From positions 1 to 23,486 of the forward strand of contig JAMOTW010000167.1 in the NCBI GenBank assembly GCA_027062125.1: a DNA stretch of 23,486 nucleotides, read 5' to 3'. The notes beneath the pieces are model-generated. The model was given only the letters and a program-made list of their open reading frames with translations, was not told the DNA's origin and ran no database searches. How positions within the stretch are numbered: the stretch's first letter is position 1; each line of letters begins with the position of its first letter. The position numbers were made by a program, and so were the translations under genes. This document shows positions 1 to 7,628 of this stretch, piece after piece. Source of the DNA: Thermococcus sp. (GTDB lineage: Archaea; Methanobacteriota_B; Thermococci; Thermococcales; Thermococcaceae).

Positions 1-432
1 CAGAGAACCGGAGATGACGAGCATGACGTTTTTCTCGCTCAAAATTCCGTCCCAGACCCTCTGGAGGTCGCTCAGAATCTTCCGGTCGGACTTTATGGCG
101 TAGGTGAACTCGTCGAGGACTATGAGACAGTCGTCAGCCCTCTCGGCGAGGTAGCCCAGCAGGTCGAACCAGTTATCAGTCTCAACCTTCAGTATCAGCT
201 CGTCCCCAAGGAACGATGCAATGGTGCGCTTGAACTCCTTCATCTGAACTTCCTTTATGGCCTCGGGGAACGTGAAGAAGAACGTCCTCTTGTCCTTAGA
301 GAACTCGCGCATGAGCCTCGTTTTTCCAACCCTTCGTCTTCCGTAGAGGACAACAAACGATGGTCTGTTCTCCCACTCCCTTTCGAGAACTTTCATCTCC
401 CTCTCGCGGTCTATGAACTCCACGGTTTTCAC
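1..432 (-). CDS. AAA+ ATPase, archaeal ATPase family (PF01637-like), 3' end outside window
   Basis: The first 144 residues of a P-loop ATPase are visible; the gene runs off the left edge. The N-terminus reads VKTVEFIDREREMKVLE, the usual opening of archaeal ATPases of this family. Walker A is GRRRVGKT at residues 31-38, Walker B is CLIVLDEFTY at about 102-111, and the sequence stops in the sensor-like strand VISGSL. Members are STAND/MCE-type ATPases common in Thermococcales, mostly of unknown function. I chose the GTG at 432 because a strong TATA box lies 25 bases upstream, which implies a leaderless mRNA; the in-frame GTG at 423 is an alternative. It lies downstream of, and parallel to, a second ATPase of the same family, with 70 bases between them. 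The family call is secure; the function is unknown. Confidence 0.85.
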   Translation of the reverse strand, partial: MKTVEFIDREREMKVLEREWENRPSFVVLYGRRRVGKTRLMREFSKDKRTFFFTFPEAIKEVQMKEFKRTIASFLGDELILKVETDNWFDLLGYLAERADDCLIVLDEFTYAIKSDRKILSDLQRVWDGILSEKNVMLVISGSL

Positions 433-452
433 CAAGATAGTATAAGCACGAT

Positions 453-462
453 TATATATAAA
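453..462 (-). promoter_or_regulatory. TATA box of the partial ATPase gene
   Basis: On the minus strand the box reads TTTATATATA, preceded by a purine-rich BRE-like stretch. Its centre is about 25 bases upstream of the GTG at 432, so transcription should begin at or next to the start codon and the mRNA is probably leaderless. Confidence 0.7.
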
Positions 463-482
463 TACGTTTCGATGTAACCTCC

Positions 483-497
483 CACCAGCAACTGGTG
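483..497. promoter_or_regulatory. CACCAG-CAA-CTGGTG palindrome between the two ATPase genes
   Basis: Six-base perfect arms surround three central bases. The same core (CACCAG-TAA-CTGGTG) is found at 1574-1588 in front of the next ATPase gene. This copy lies just after the stop codon of the 503-1567 gene and about 20 bases upstream of the TATA box of the partial ATPase, a position suited to an upstream regulator site. A role as operator is inference. Confidence 0.5.
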
Positions 498-502
498 ACC
501 CA

Positions 503-1567
503 TTACCTAAAGGCATGCTCCACCAGCGGGTCGGGGATGAAGTAGCCCTCGATGGTCTTTTCCAGATAGCCGTAGCGGACGAGGTTGTTGAGGACGTTGG
601 AAAAGTTCTTGTCGTCTATTCTCTTCCCTTCAAGGAGCTCAACGGTCTCCTTTATCTCCTTCCAGCGGTGTTTTCCGTTGGCCACTGCCCTCATTGCCAG
701 CTCATAGCGGTGGGAGCGCTTTTCTAGGGCCGAGAATTCCGCAAGGATTAGCCTTCTCGCGTCCTCTTTGAGTCTGTTCAGCGCTTCCCTGTGGGACATG
801 CCGAGGTAGCGGTTGTAGCCGTAGAGGGTCAGCCAGCCGACTATTCCGTCGAGCTCGCCAATTGCCTCCCCGATTTCGTCTTCCAGGACGTTCATTCCAA
901 CCTCTTCAAAACCCCTCATGAGGAAATCTCTGCTCTGCCTTCTCTCAAACCTTTTCAGTCTTATCTCCCTGTGGGCTCTTCCAAAGAGGGCTGATTCTGG
1001 ATCATGGAGGCCCAAAAAATCCTCCAGCAGACCTATCTCCGAGCCCGTCAGGATGAAGCTCACGTTTTGAAGTTCGTCCATCGCCCAAGCTATTAGCTCC
1101 GGGTACCTTGAATTTGAGAACCTCAGGTACTGGGCCTCATCGATGGCTATTATGAAGCGCTCTCCGATGGAGTCTATGCGCTCAAGAACCTCGTGAAGAC
1201 TCACGCTCCTGTCAACGCTCAGTTCTATTCCCAGTCCCCCAATACGAACCCCTTTGAGGGATTTTAAGGTCTCTCTGGCACGTTCCTTCGTGGAGCCCTT
1301 GAGGTAGCCCTGAAGTATGAGCTTCCCGATGGCTTCTTTTGGAACGCTTCCGAACTCGGAGTAAACCTTTCTTGCATCAATCTTAACGCTTCTATAAGGG
1401 AGCTCGTTTAGTGTAACGTTCAGAAGGGAGCTCTTGCCGAGACGCCTGATTCCGAGGAGCACTATGAGTGAGAGGCCCTTCTCTATCGAGTTTTCAATCA
1501 GAGAAAGTTCCTCCTCGCGGTCATATAGCTCCTCCCTTCTCATCTTGGGTTTAGGGTTGAACAGCAT
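503..1567 (-). CDS. AAA+ ATPase, archaeal ATPase family (PF01637-like)
   Basis: This is a 354-residue P-loop ATPase of the archaeal STAND/MCE type. Walker A is GIRRLGKS at residues 39-46, Walker B is FIIAIDEAQ at 138-146, and SFILTGSE further on is the usual sensor strand. The C-terminal ~120 residues form a helical, winged-helix-like domain (NVLNNLVRYGYLEKTIEGYF), as is common in this family. I prefer the ATG at 1567 over upstream in-frame codons: GGTGG lies five bases before it inside the palindrome at 1568-1594, and a TATA-like element sits at 1598-1607. An ATG at 1543 (MRREELYDREEE) is possible but lacks a Shine-Dalgarno. The gene is followed after 70 bases by a related ATPase on the same strand. 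Biological role is unknown. Confidence 0.88.
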   Translation of the reverse strand: MLFNPKPKMRREELYDREEELSLIENSIEKGLSLIVLLGIRRLGKSSLLNVTLNELPYRSVKIDARKVYSEFGSVPKEAIGKLILQGYLKGSTKERARETLKSLKGVRIGGLGIELSVDRSVSLHEVLERIDSIGERFIIAIDEAQYLRFSNSRYPELIAWAMDELQNVSFILTGSEIGLLEDFLGLHDPESALFGRAHREIRLKRFERRQSRDFLMRGFEEVGMNVLEDEIGEAIGELDGIVGWLTLYGYNRYLGMSHREALNRLKEDARRLILAEFSALEKRSHRYELAMRAVANGKHRWKEIKETVELLEGKRIDDKNFSNVLNNLVRYGYLEKTIEGYFIPDPLVEHAFR

Positions 1568-1594
1568 ACCCCCCACCAGTAACTGGTGGGGGGT
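1568..1594. promoter_or_regulatory. Perfect 13-bp inverted repeat at the start of the ATPase gene
   Basis: ACCCCCCACCAGT, one base, then its exact reverse complement. It abuts the ATG at 1567 of the minus-strand ATPase. The likely transcription start, about 25 bases from the TATA-like element, falls inside it, so a bound protein would block initiation. The arm next to the ATG also supplies GGTGG as ribosome binding site. A DNA operator, probably autoregulatory, is the simplest reading; an RNA hairpin hiding the ribosome site is possible only if the transcript starts further upstream. Confidence 0.6.
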
Positions 1595-1597
1595 CCT

Positions 1598-1607
1598 GCT
1601 TAAAAAG
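1598..1607 (-). promoter_or_regulatory. TATA-like element of the ATPase gene
   Basis: Minus strand CTTTTTAAGC, about 25 bases upstream of the middle of the palindrome and about 35 bases from the ATG. It overlaps no coding sequence: the upstream M20 gene stops at 1636. Confidence 0.45.
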
Positions 1608-1635
1608 GTTGGGTCAAAAAGGGAAAAAGAAATGC

Positions 1636-2691
1636 TCACTCGCCCTTCCCGTAAATCTCGTTCAGGGCCTTCAAAAATTCGCTGGCAGTTACCACGTCCC
1701 TGACGTCAATGTGCTCGTTCTTTGTGTGTGAGATGTCGAGGTTGCCGGGCCCGAAGACTATCGTCTTGGTGCCGTTGTACATGAAGTTTATGGCGTCTGT
1801 CCAGCTCCTCATTCCGCCGAACTCGTCTATGTCCGTGACTTCCATGGCCTTTTTGGCAAGCTGGACGATTTCCTCATCCGGCTCAAGCTCGTAGCCGTCC
1901 CATATCTCGGTGTACTCGTACTTCAGCGTGTACTCGTCGAATATGGGGTCGAGCAGGTCGAGTATGTCCTCGACTTCCTGGTCGGGCAAAAGCCTCGCCT
2001 CAAGCCGGCCGCGGCAGAGGGCGGGGATGAGGTAGACGGGGTTCTCGCAGACGAGCTCCTGGATGCCGATGTGCGGGTCGAAGTACTTGCCCTTGGCCTT
2101 GAAGGGCTCGAGCTTCTTCATCTCCTCGAGCATCTTGTAGGTCTCCTCTATGGCGTTGACGCCGCTCTCGGGGCAGGCACCGTGGGCCTCCTTGCCGTCA
2201 ACCTCAAAATAGGCCTCGATGTTGCCGGCGTGGGCGATGTGGACTTCCAAATCGGTCGGCTCCAGAACGACGGCCATCTTTGGTTTGTACCGCTCCATGA
2301 AGAGGGCGCTTCCTCTTCCGCCGTGCTCCTCGTCGCTGACGAAGACCACTCCAACGTTAAGGTCCTTCCCCTCTTTCCTTAGGCTCTCGAGCATCAGCAG
2401 AATGGCGGCGGCACCGCCCTTTATGTCGCTCGAACCGGTTCCGTAAATTATGTTGCCCCTGACGAAGGGTTCGGCCCTCACAGGGATGGTATCAACGTGA
2501 ACCTCGTAGAAAAGCTCCGCGTCGGGGTTTACAACCAGGTCTATTATCTCGCCGTCGCTCTCGATGTGGACGTCGTAGTCGAGCCTGTGGAGGAACTCCA
2601 TGATGTGGAGCATTATCCTGTCCTCCTGGCCCGAAGGCGAGGGGATTTTCAAAAGCTGAAGGAGTATCTCCTTCGCGCGTTCGGTTTTCAT
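1636..2691 (-). CDS. M20-family metallo-deacylase/peptidase (ArgE/DapE/CPG2-like)
   Basis: A 351-residue, probably cytoplasmic di-zinc hydrolase that cleaves an N-acyl amino acid or peptide amide bond. Catalytic signatures are in place: HVD (H65, D67, first metal and activating Asp), the bridging Asp of SSDIKGG (D89), the general base pair in SDEEHGG (E121, E122), EPTD, and a late ISHTKNEH histidine. The insertion containing HAHAGN...AHGACPESGVNA is the dimerisation domain of M20 enzymes. I chose ATG 2691 over GTG 2700 because GGTGA lies five bases upstream of the ATG and a TATA box at 2723-2730 predicts a transcript start near 2700. The substrate cannot be read from sequence; no lysine or arginine synthesis genes are adjacent, so an LysK or ArgE name is not justified. 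Confidence 0.88.
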   Translation of the reverse strand: MKTERAKEILLQLLKIPSPSGQEDRIMLHIMEFLHRLDYDVHIESDGEIIDLVVNPDAELFYEVHVDTIPVRAEPFVRGNIIYGTGSSDIKGGAAAILLMLESLRKEGKDLNVGVVFVSDEEHGGRGSALFMERYKPKMAVVLEPTDLEVHIAHAGNIEAYFEVDGKEAHGACPESGVNAIEETYKMLEEMKKLEPFKAKGKYFDPHIGIQELVCENPVYLIPALCRGRLEARLLPDQEVEDILDLLDPIFDEYTLKYEYTEIWDGYELEPDEEIVQLAKKAMEVTDIDEFGGMRSWTDAINFMYNGTKTIVFGPGNLDISHTKNEHIDVRDVVTASEFLKALNEIYGKGE

Positions 2692-2722
2692 TTGGGTCAC
2701 CTAACTATAGTCTGTGGTGGAG

Positions 2723-2730
2723 CTTATAAA
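2723..2730 (-). promoter_or_regulatory. TATA box of the M20 hydrolase gene
   Basis: Minus strand TTTATAAG, about 25 bases upstream of the predicted transcript start near 2700, leaving a leader of roughly ten bases with the GGTGA motif. Confidence 0.65.
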
Positions 2731-2740
2731 GCCACCCGCC

Positions 2741-2765
2741 GGGTTTGACGGTTTTCATCAAACCC
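2741..2765. repeat. Inverted repeat GGGTTTGA-n9-TCAAACCC in the divergent promoter region
   Basis: Two perfect 8-base arms with a 9-base spacer lie between the divergent M20 gene and the transglutaminase operon, close to the TATA box of the former. Position and symmetry suit a regulator binding site. No clear TATA box for the plus-strand operon could be fixed. Confidence 0.4.
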
Positions 2766-2809
2766 AGTCTGTAAGTACATGGATGACCAAACTTTAGCCG
2801 GGTGGTTGC

Positions 2810-4474
2810 ATGAACACCAGGATGGTTGGCTCCGCAGCGCTGGTGATCCTCCTGATCGTCTCCCTGATTGGCTACGTGGGGGCGTTCGGAGGGGGCCCCG
2901 GCGAGGGAAAGATGGACTACAAGGTCTATTCGAAAGAGGAGATAATGTCGGGCATCTACAAGGTCTACGGGAACCCTGAACTGGGGTTCTGGGTGGCGAA
3001 GGTGGTCATCCACAATTCCGGGGACGGGCCCATGACCAACATCAAGGTGAAGTACTCCATCGACAACTACGCGCCCGAGGTCGAGAAGGAGTACCCGATA
3101 CTGGTGCCGAACGGGACGATAGTCGACCTCTACTATCCTATACTCTCCAGTGACGTTACTAAGCTGAGCTCGGCCACACCCTCGAACCTGAGGATCAAGA
3201 TAACATACGAGTCCGGCGGAAAGAGGCACGAGGAGACGACAACGAAGCCGATAAAAATACTGGGGGTCAACGACTTCGTGTTCTCTTCCCTGAGCCCGGA
3301 GGAGAGCACGGGGAGCTTCTACGATACTTTCAGCAACATCCCGTTTCTGGCCGCCTGGGTGACTCCGAGCGACCCGGTGGTGAGGGAGTTCGCAGACATG
3401 GGCAACAAGCTGGCTGGGGGAGCCGGGGCCAGTCTGAGTGACGAGGAGGCCATAAAGAGCCTCAGCGGAATCTGGGAGCTGGCGGTGAGGAACGGCTTCT
3501 CATACAAAACCGAAGCTTCTGATTACTGGACGGGAAAGTTCGCCGAGCACATAATGTACCCGCGCGACGTCATCAGGGACAAGAGCGGGACGTGCATAGA
3601 TCTGGCGGCCTGGTTCGCCTCGCTGGCAATGTCTCAGGGGTTAAAAGCTTACATAGTCCTAATTCCAGGACACGCCTTCCCGCTCATCGAGCTCCCCAGC
3701 GGGACAATAATCCCCGTTGAGGCCACGGCGATAAACGACGGCGTTTCCTTCCAGGAAGCGGTTCAGGCGGGGGTGAAAACCTGGCAGAAGGCCATGAGCG
3801 GTCCTCACACAATAATAGACATTGCCGAACTCCACAGTGAGGGAATCGTTCCCCCGGAGCTCCCAGAGCTTCCCGCAGACGTACTGAGCAAGTGGGGTAT
3901 AACCCTCCAGGGAGCGGGAGGAAACGCCGGCGGCAATAACGGTGGCAATGCCGGTGGTGGAAACGCCAACAACGGCGGAGGTAACGGAGGAAACGGGGAA
4001 AACACCGACGGAAACGGCAATGGCGGCAACAACGGGGGAAACAACGGTGGAACCCAGGCCCAGTGGAGCACGTACAACGGAGAGTACTTCTCCTTCGACT
4101 ATCCAGCAGGCTGGGACGCACCGGAGGACTACGGCGGGTACGTCTACATGCTGAGCCCGGACGGGGAGTTCGAGTTCATAGTCATCTACCAGCAGGGGGC
4201 GAGCGTTGAGGACATGGTGAACGCCTTTGAGAGCGGCCTGGACGACGCAGGAGTGCGGATAAACGCCCGGCAGGAGGCGCAGGGTGAGATAGCGGGTATG
4301 AGCGTCTACGCGGTGCTCTATTCGCTCTCGACAGACTACGGGGACTACGCAGCGGTTGCGAGGTATTTCACCGCCGGTGGAATGGGCTACGCGGTCATCT
4401 ACGACTTCCCGAAGGACAGCCAAGACTACAACCAGCTCGGGGAGTACATAGTTGGCACCTTCAGGCTGGGGTGA
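2810..4474 (+). CDS. Secreted or membrane-anchored transglutaminase-like protein with Gly/Asn linker
   Basis: 554 residues. A hydrophobic segment at 8-25 is a signal peptide or membrane anchor, so the bulk is outside the cell. Residues ~35-155 look like an extracellular beta domain. The transglutaminase-like core lies at ~190-340, with C262 in SGTCIDLAAWFASLA, H288 in PGHAFPL and E304 in the third catalytic position (VEATA, where Asp is more usual), so a cysteine-protease or amide-transfer activity is plausible. Residues 368-416 are almost only Gly and Asn, a flexible linker. Residues ~417-554 (YFSFDYPAGW...) resemble PsbP/Mog1-like domains that begin with a FDYPxGW motif. The ATG at 2810 has GGTGG four bases upstream. 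It heads an operon with the next two ORFs. Substrate is unknown. Confidence 0.85.
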   Translation: MNTRMVGSAALVILLIVSLIGYVGAFGGGPGEGKMDYKVYSKEEIMSGIYKVYGNPELGFWVAKVVIHNSGDGPMTNIKVKYSIDNYAPEVEKEYPILVPNGTIVDLYYPILSSDVTKLSSATPSNLRIKITYESGGKRHEETTTKPIKILGVNDFVFSSLSPEESTGSFYDTFSNIPFLAAWVTPSDPVVREFADMGNKLAGGAGASLSDEEAIKSLSGIWELAVRNGFSYKTEASDYWTGKFAEHIMYPRDVIRDKSGTCIDLAAWFASLAMSQGLKAYIVLIPGHAFPLIELPSGTIIPVEATAINDGVSFQEAVQAGVKTWQKAMSGPHTIIDIAELHSEGIVPPELPELPADVLSKWGITLQGAGGNAGGNNGGNAGGGNANNGGGNGGNGENTDGNGNGGNNGGNNGGTQAQWSTYNGEYFSFDYPAGWDAPEDYGGYVYMLSPDGEFEFIVIYQQGASVEDMVNAFESGLDDAGVRINARQEAQGEIAGMSVYAVLYSLSTDYGDYAAVARYFTAGGMGYAVIYDFPKDSQDYNQLGEYIVGTFRLG

Positions 4475-4479
4475 TGGAT

Positions 4480-5103
4480 ATGAGGACGTACATCTGGGTC
4501 TTTGCAATACTGATGCTGTTCATCCTCCCGATGGCAGCGGCGCAGGGTATCAAGATCGAGGAGTACAAGGTGGACGGGGTCATGAAGGTCGTTGTGGACG
4601 AGTGCGGAAACGCCCACGTGAGTGAGGTCTGGAAGTTCACGCCCAACCTGTACCTCCAAATGAAGCAGACCTATCCGACCACGTACATGCTGAAGAGGGA
4701 GTTTGAGAACAAGAGGAGCGACGTCGAGTACAGAAACATGAGGATAGAGTGGGACGACTCCAACAACGGGATAAAAGCGGATTACACTATGCTCGGGGCG
4801 GCGGTGAACCACGGTTCCTACTGGGAGCTCGATCTCGGTGGAGATGACGTAACGCTCTCGAGCAGCAACGGAAACACCCTCGTCCTCACTGCCGTCCAGC
4901 CCATCTTCGACGGCCAGGGAAGGGTAATCGAAACCGCAACGGTCGTCCTCCCCAATGACGCCAGGAACATCAGGGTGGAGAATGGCGTCATAAAGTACGA
5001 ACTCCCATACGAAGAAGGGGGCAGAAACCCCCTGTTCCTGGGAATAGCAGGCGCGGCATTGATCGGACTGATACTCATCAACGTTCCCCTAAAGAGGGGT
5101 TAA
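4480..5103 (+). CDS. Small exported protein with C-terminal membrane anchor
   Basis: A 207-residue unrecognised protein. The N-terminus (MRTYIWVFAILMLFILPMAA) is a signal peptide ending near AAAQG. The middle (~25-180) is a predicted extracytoplasmic beta-rich domain with one cysteine (VVDECGNAHVSEVWKF). A hydrophobic segment near 187-203 followed by PLKRG is a membrane anchor with a cytoplasmic positive tail. ATG 4480 is preferred because GGTGA, which overlaps the stop codon of the previous gene, lies five bases upstream; a GTG at 4471 and an ATG at 4474 would overlap that gene by four or one bases. The tight coupling suggests it works at the envelope with the transglutaminase-like protein. 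Function is not known. Confidence 0.8.
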   Translation: MRTYIWVFAILMLFILPMAAAQGIKIEEYKVDGVMKVVVDECGNAHVSEVWKFTPNLYLQMKQTYPTTYMLKREFENKRSDVEYRNMRIEWDDSNNGIKADYTMLGAAVNHGSYWELDLGGDDVTLSSSNGNTLVLTAVQPIFDGQGRVIETATVVLPNDARNIRVENGVIKYELPYEEGGRNPLFLGIAGAALIGLILINVPLKRG

Positions 5104-5105
5104 AG

Positions 5106-5258
5106 ATGATCACAGAGATACGCAAGGAACTGGTGGACTTCATAGTGAAAGAGACCCTCCTTGACAGAGAGACGGTCATAAAAGTCCTCCGTGCTGAGGA
5201 AGCGTTCATAATGGTACAGATTCAGAAAGCAATCGAGAGAGAAAACCGCTCCACGTAG
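5106..5258 (+). CDS. Small conserved-looking 50-residue ORF at the end of the surface-protein operon
   Basis: ATG 5106 to TAG 5258 encodes a charged, helical peptide (begins MITEIRKELVDFIVKETLLD, ends IERENRST). GAGGGG lies six bases before the ATG and the ORF starts two bases after the preceding stop, the layout of a translated operon member. Composition is that of a soluble amphipathic helix or a small helical bundle. It has no signal peptide. I do not recognise the family. A T-rich stretch follows immediately and would end the operon. Confidence 0.6.
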   Translation: MITEIRKELVDFIVKETLLDRETVIKVLRAEEAFIMVQIQKAIERENRST

Positions 5259-5283
5259 TTTTCCTTGTTCTTCTTTTTGTTTA
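5259..5283 (+). terminator. T-rich terminator of the surface-protein operon
   Basis: Directly after the TAG at 5256-5258 the plus strand is strongly T-rich (TTTTCCTTGTTCTTCTTTTT). Archaeal RNA polymerase stops at such tracts without a hairpin. It separates the operon from the regulator gene that follows. Confidence 0.45.
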
Positions 5284-5333
5284 TGACAATAAAGATAAGT
5301 ATGATAAGCGCGCAGAAACAGTAGGTGTTCACA

Positions 5334-7628
5334 ATGGACACCCTCAAGCTAATGAAGGCCCTTTCCAATGAGGTTAATCTCCAGATACTGTCCATTTTAA
5401 AATCCGGATCGTTCAATCCGAGAGAGCTGGCAAAGATTCTCCAAAGAGACGAGACCGATGTTTCGAGAAGGTTAAGAACTCTGGAGAAGCTTGGGCTGGT
5501 TGAGGGCAGATGGGTCCGAGTAAGGGGGAAGAACGTCAGGATATACTCCCTGAAGGTTGGGGAAGTAAAAATAAGCTTCGAACCTGGGCAGGTAGTAGTC
5601 CACACTTCCAAAGACAGAAACTATGAAGTGCACTTGCTCGATGATAAGTTACCCAAGCTGGAAACTTTCGTGGGAAGGGAAGAGGAGATAAAAGAACTCA
5701 CCTCAACCGAGAAGAGCGTGGTAATAATTTACGGCATAGCGGGGATTGGGAAGACTGCCCTTGCAGCAAAAGTTTTTGGGGACGCTTTCTGGTATCAAAT
5801 GAGTGAAGTCGACAGCTTTGACTACCTTATCTGGCAGGTTGGACTGTTTTTAAATACCCTTGGCTATTCTCCACTTCTCGAATATTTGAGGGGTGGAAGG
5901 CGAGAAGAGAGGGATATCTTTGAACTTACCCTTGATGGGCTGGAAAAAACAGGGGCAAAAATTGTTTTTGATGATGTCCATAAGTGCCTCGATGAGCAGA
6001 TATTCAGGCTGTTCTCATTCCTAGCGTCAAGGGTTAGAAAAGCCAAAGTTGTCCTGATATCCAGGGAGAGACCTAACCTTGGCATAAGCGATAACATCCT
6101 GTATTTCCATCTTAAGGGCCTCAATTTGAAGGATGCATACAAACTCCTAAAAGCGAAGGGAACAACGTTCGAACTATCAGAATTCGCCAGGATATACCAC
6201 ATAACCAAAGGTCACCCGTTAGCGTTGAACCTCTTTGCGGAGGCATATCAAAAGGGCAGGACAATAAAAGCGGACAACTTTTTTGACTTCCTCTTCAATG
6301 AGGTTTACCATCACCTAAGTAGTGACGAGAGACATATACTCCAAATAATATCCCTGTTTGATGAACCTTTGGAATATGAAGCCCTCAAAGCCCTCTATGA
6401 AAAGAAAAACGTATTCGTTGTCCTCTACTCTTTAACCAACAAGGGAGTCATCGAGAAGAGGGGAGACACTTATTTCCTCCATGACCTCCTTAGAGGATTC
6501 GTGAAAAAGGTCAGGGAGATCAGTGAAAAGGAATATTACTCAAAATACATTGGGTACCTGCTAAAAAAACAGACAGTCAAGGATTTTTTAGTGGCTTTTA
6601 GGTACGCCATTAAGCTCGGGGACGAGGAGAAAATTAAGTATCTAATTGAACTGAGGTTGAGGAGATTCAAGCTGGTGATTCAAGATTTCCCCGACACGTA
6701 TATGAAAAGTCTTGTCCAGATTAAAGAAAATCCCTACGCTAAGAAAGAGCTTGGCCACGTATACTTTCATAAGGGCTTCCTTGATAAAGCCCTCAAGCTC
6801 TGGCTTGAAGTTAAAGACAACGTCGATGGGATTCACAGAGCAGATACCATAAGCTCCTTAGTGGACGTTTACATAGAGCTTAATAACCCAGAGGAAGCCG
6901 GAAAATACCTGAAAGAACTAGAAAGCATTGCAGAAAAGAGCAGTGACTTGGAGATTAAATTCTGGTACTACGTTGAGCTTACAAAATTCTGTTTTTACAT
7001 GGAAAAACCCGAAGATGCCCTCAGAAGTGCTTTTGAAGAATTAAAAATTGTGAGAAAAATGGAACTATATCCAGAAATCGAGAGTGCCGTTCTTCTTCAC
7101 GTAGGCGATATTTATATAGAAATGGAAAAAGAAGAGGAAGCTCTGAAGTACTATCTCCAGGCACTGAACATAGCAGAGGCGTACAGTCTAGCATTTATGG
7201 AGAACCTGACAAAAATGGAGCTTACAAAGATATACTTCCTACTGAAAGACTATGAAAGAGCCATTAAATACGGAAAGGAAGCCGCAGAGTATTTTATTAG
7301 AGTTAGGAACTACCGTAGGGCAACTGATGTCCTTTCATACAGATGCATAACGTATATAGCACTTAGAAAGATCGATGAGGCTGAAAAAGACGCTGAAGAG
7401 ATGATAAGAATTGCTCAAAGCACAGACTATCCTCTCGGATGGGCGGGCTACATCTTCATTGGAGTGGCCAAGATGCTCAAGGGGGAGGACGGGAGGGAGT
7501 ACATCGAGGAGGGCAGGAAGCACCTCGAAAAATACCCCTGGCTCTACGATGCAGTTCTCCAGGAACTGGGAAGGGTCTTCGACACGTCCCTCCTCGATAA
7601 GCCGGGCGCGGCACCGCAAGCCAATTAA
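5334..7628 (+). CDS. STAND-type transcriptional regulator: ArsR-like HTH, P-loop ATPase, TPR
   Basis: 764 residues from ATG 5334 (AGGTG six bases upstream; an in-frame GTG at 5325 is also possible). Residues ~1-75 are a winged helix of ArsR type (LMKALSNEVNLQILSIL...ETDVSRRLRTLEKLGLVEG). FVGREEEI at ~112 opens the ATPase, with Walker A GIAGIGKT at ~134-141 and Walker B IVFDD at ~210-214, then VLISRERP. A helical region with TKGHPLALNL, the GxP motif typical of STAND proteins, and a second winged-helix-like part follow. Residues ~470-745 are TPR-like helix pairs (ADTISSLVDVYIELNNPEEA, LLHVGDIYIEMEKEEEALKYY). The plan is that of MalT/GutR-type switches: a ligand or partner binds the TPR and ATP-driven assembly exposes the HTH. 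The target is unknown; the adjacent surface operon is a natural candidate. Most of the gene is AT-rich, but GC rises sharply after ~7430. Confidence 0.85.
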   Translation: MDTLKLMKALSNEVNLQILSILKSGSFNPRELAKILQRDETDVSRRLRTLEKLGLVEGRWVRVRGKNVRIYSLKVGEVKISFEPGQVVVHTSKDRNYEVHLLDDKLPKLETFVGREEEIKELTSTEKSVVIIYGIAGIGKTALAAKVFGDAFWYQMSEVDSFDYLIWQVGLFLNTLGYSPLLEYLRGGRREERDIFELTLDGLEKTGAKIVFDDVHKCLDEQIFRLFSFLASRVRKAKVVLISRERPNLGISDNILYFHLKGLNLKDAYKLLKAKGTTFELSEFARIYHITKGHPLALNLFAEAYQKGRTIKADNFFDFLFNEVYHHLSSDERHILQIISLFDEPLEYEALKALYEKKNVFVVLYSLTNKGVIEKRGDTYFLHDLLRGFVKKVREISEKEYYSKYIGYLLKKQTVKDFLVAFRYAIKLGDEEKIKYLIELRLRRFKLVIQDFPDTYMKSLVQIKENPYAKKELGHVYFHKGFLDKALKLWLEVKDNVDGIHRADTISSLVDVYIELNNPEEAGKYLKELESIAEKSSDLEIKFWYYVELTKFCFYMEKPEDALRSAFEELKIVRKMELYPEIESAVLLHVGDIYIEMEKEEEALKYYLQALNIAEAYSLAFMENLTKMELTKIYFLLKDYERAIKYGKEAAEYFIRVRNYRRATDVLSYRCITYIALRKIDEAEKDAEEMIRIAQSTDYPLGWAGYIFIGVAKMLKGEDGREYIEEGRKHLEKYPWLYDAVLQELGRVFDTSLLDKPGAAPQAN

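Noticed and set aside
2781..2800. C/D-box-like GATGA motifs in intergenic gaps
   Set aside because: No correctly spaced D box (CTGA) or terminal stem was found, so no snoRNA-like gene is claimed.
2705..3229. 174-codon minus-strand frame across the divergent promoter
   Set aside because: It runs through the TATA box and inverted repeat and is antisense to a well-supported signal-peptide gene.
3659..4507. Long open frames on the minus strand opposite the transglutaminase-like gene
   Set aside because: They mirror a GC-rich gene with a Gly/Asn linker; translations are low-complexity with no domain, ribosome site or promoter.
5324..5342. GGTGT-n9-ACACC around the start codon of the STAND regulator
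   Set aside because: Only five-base arms; not convincing as a hairpin or operator.
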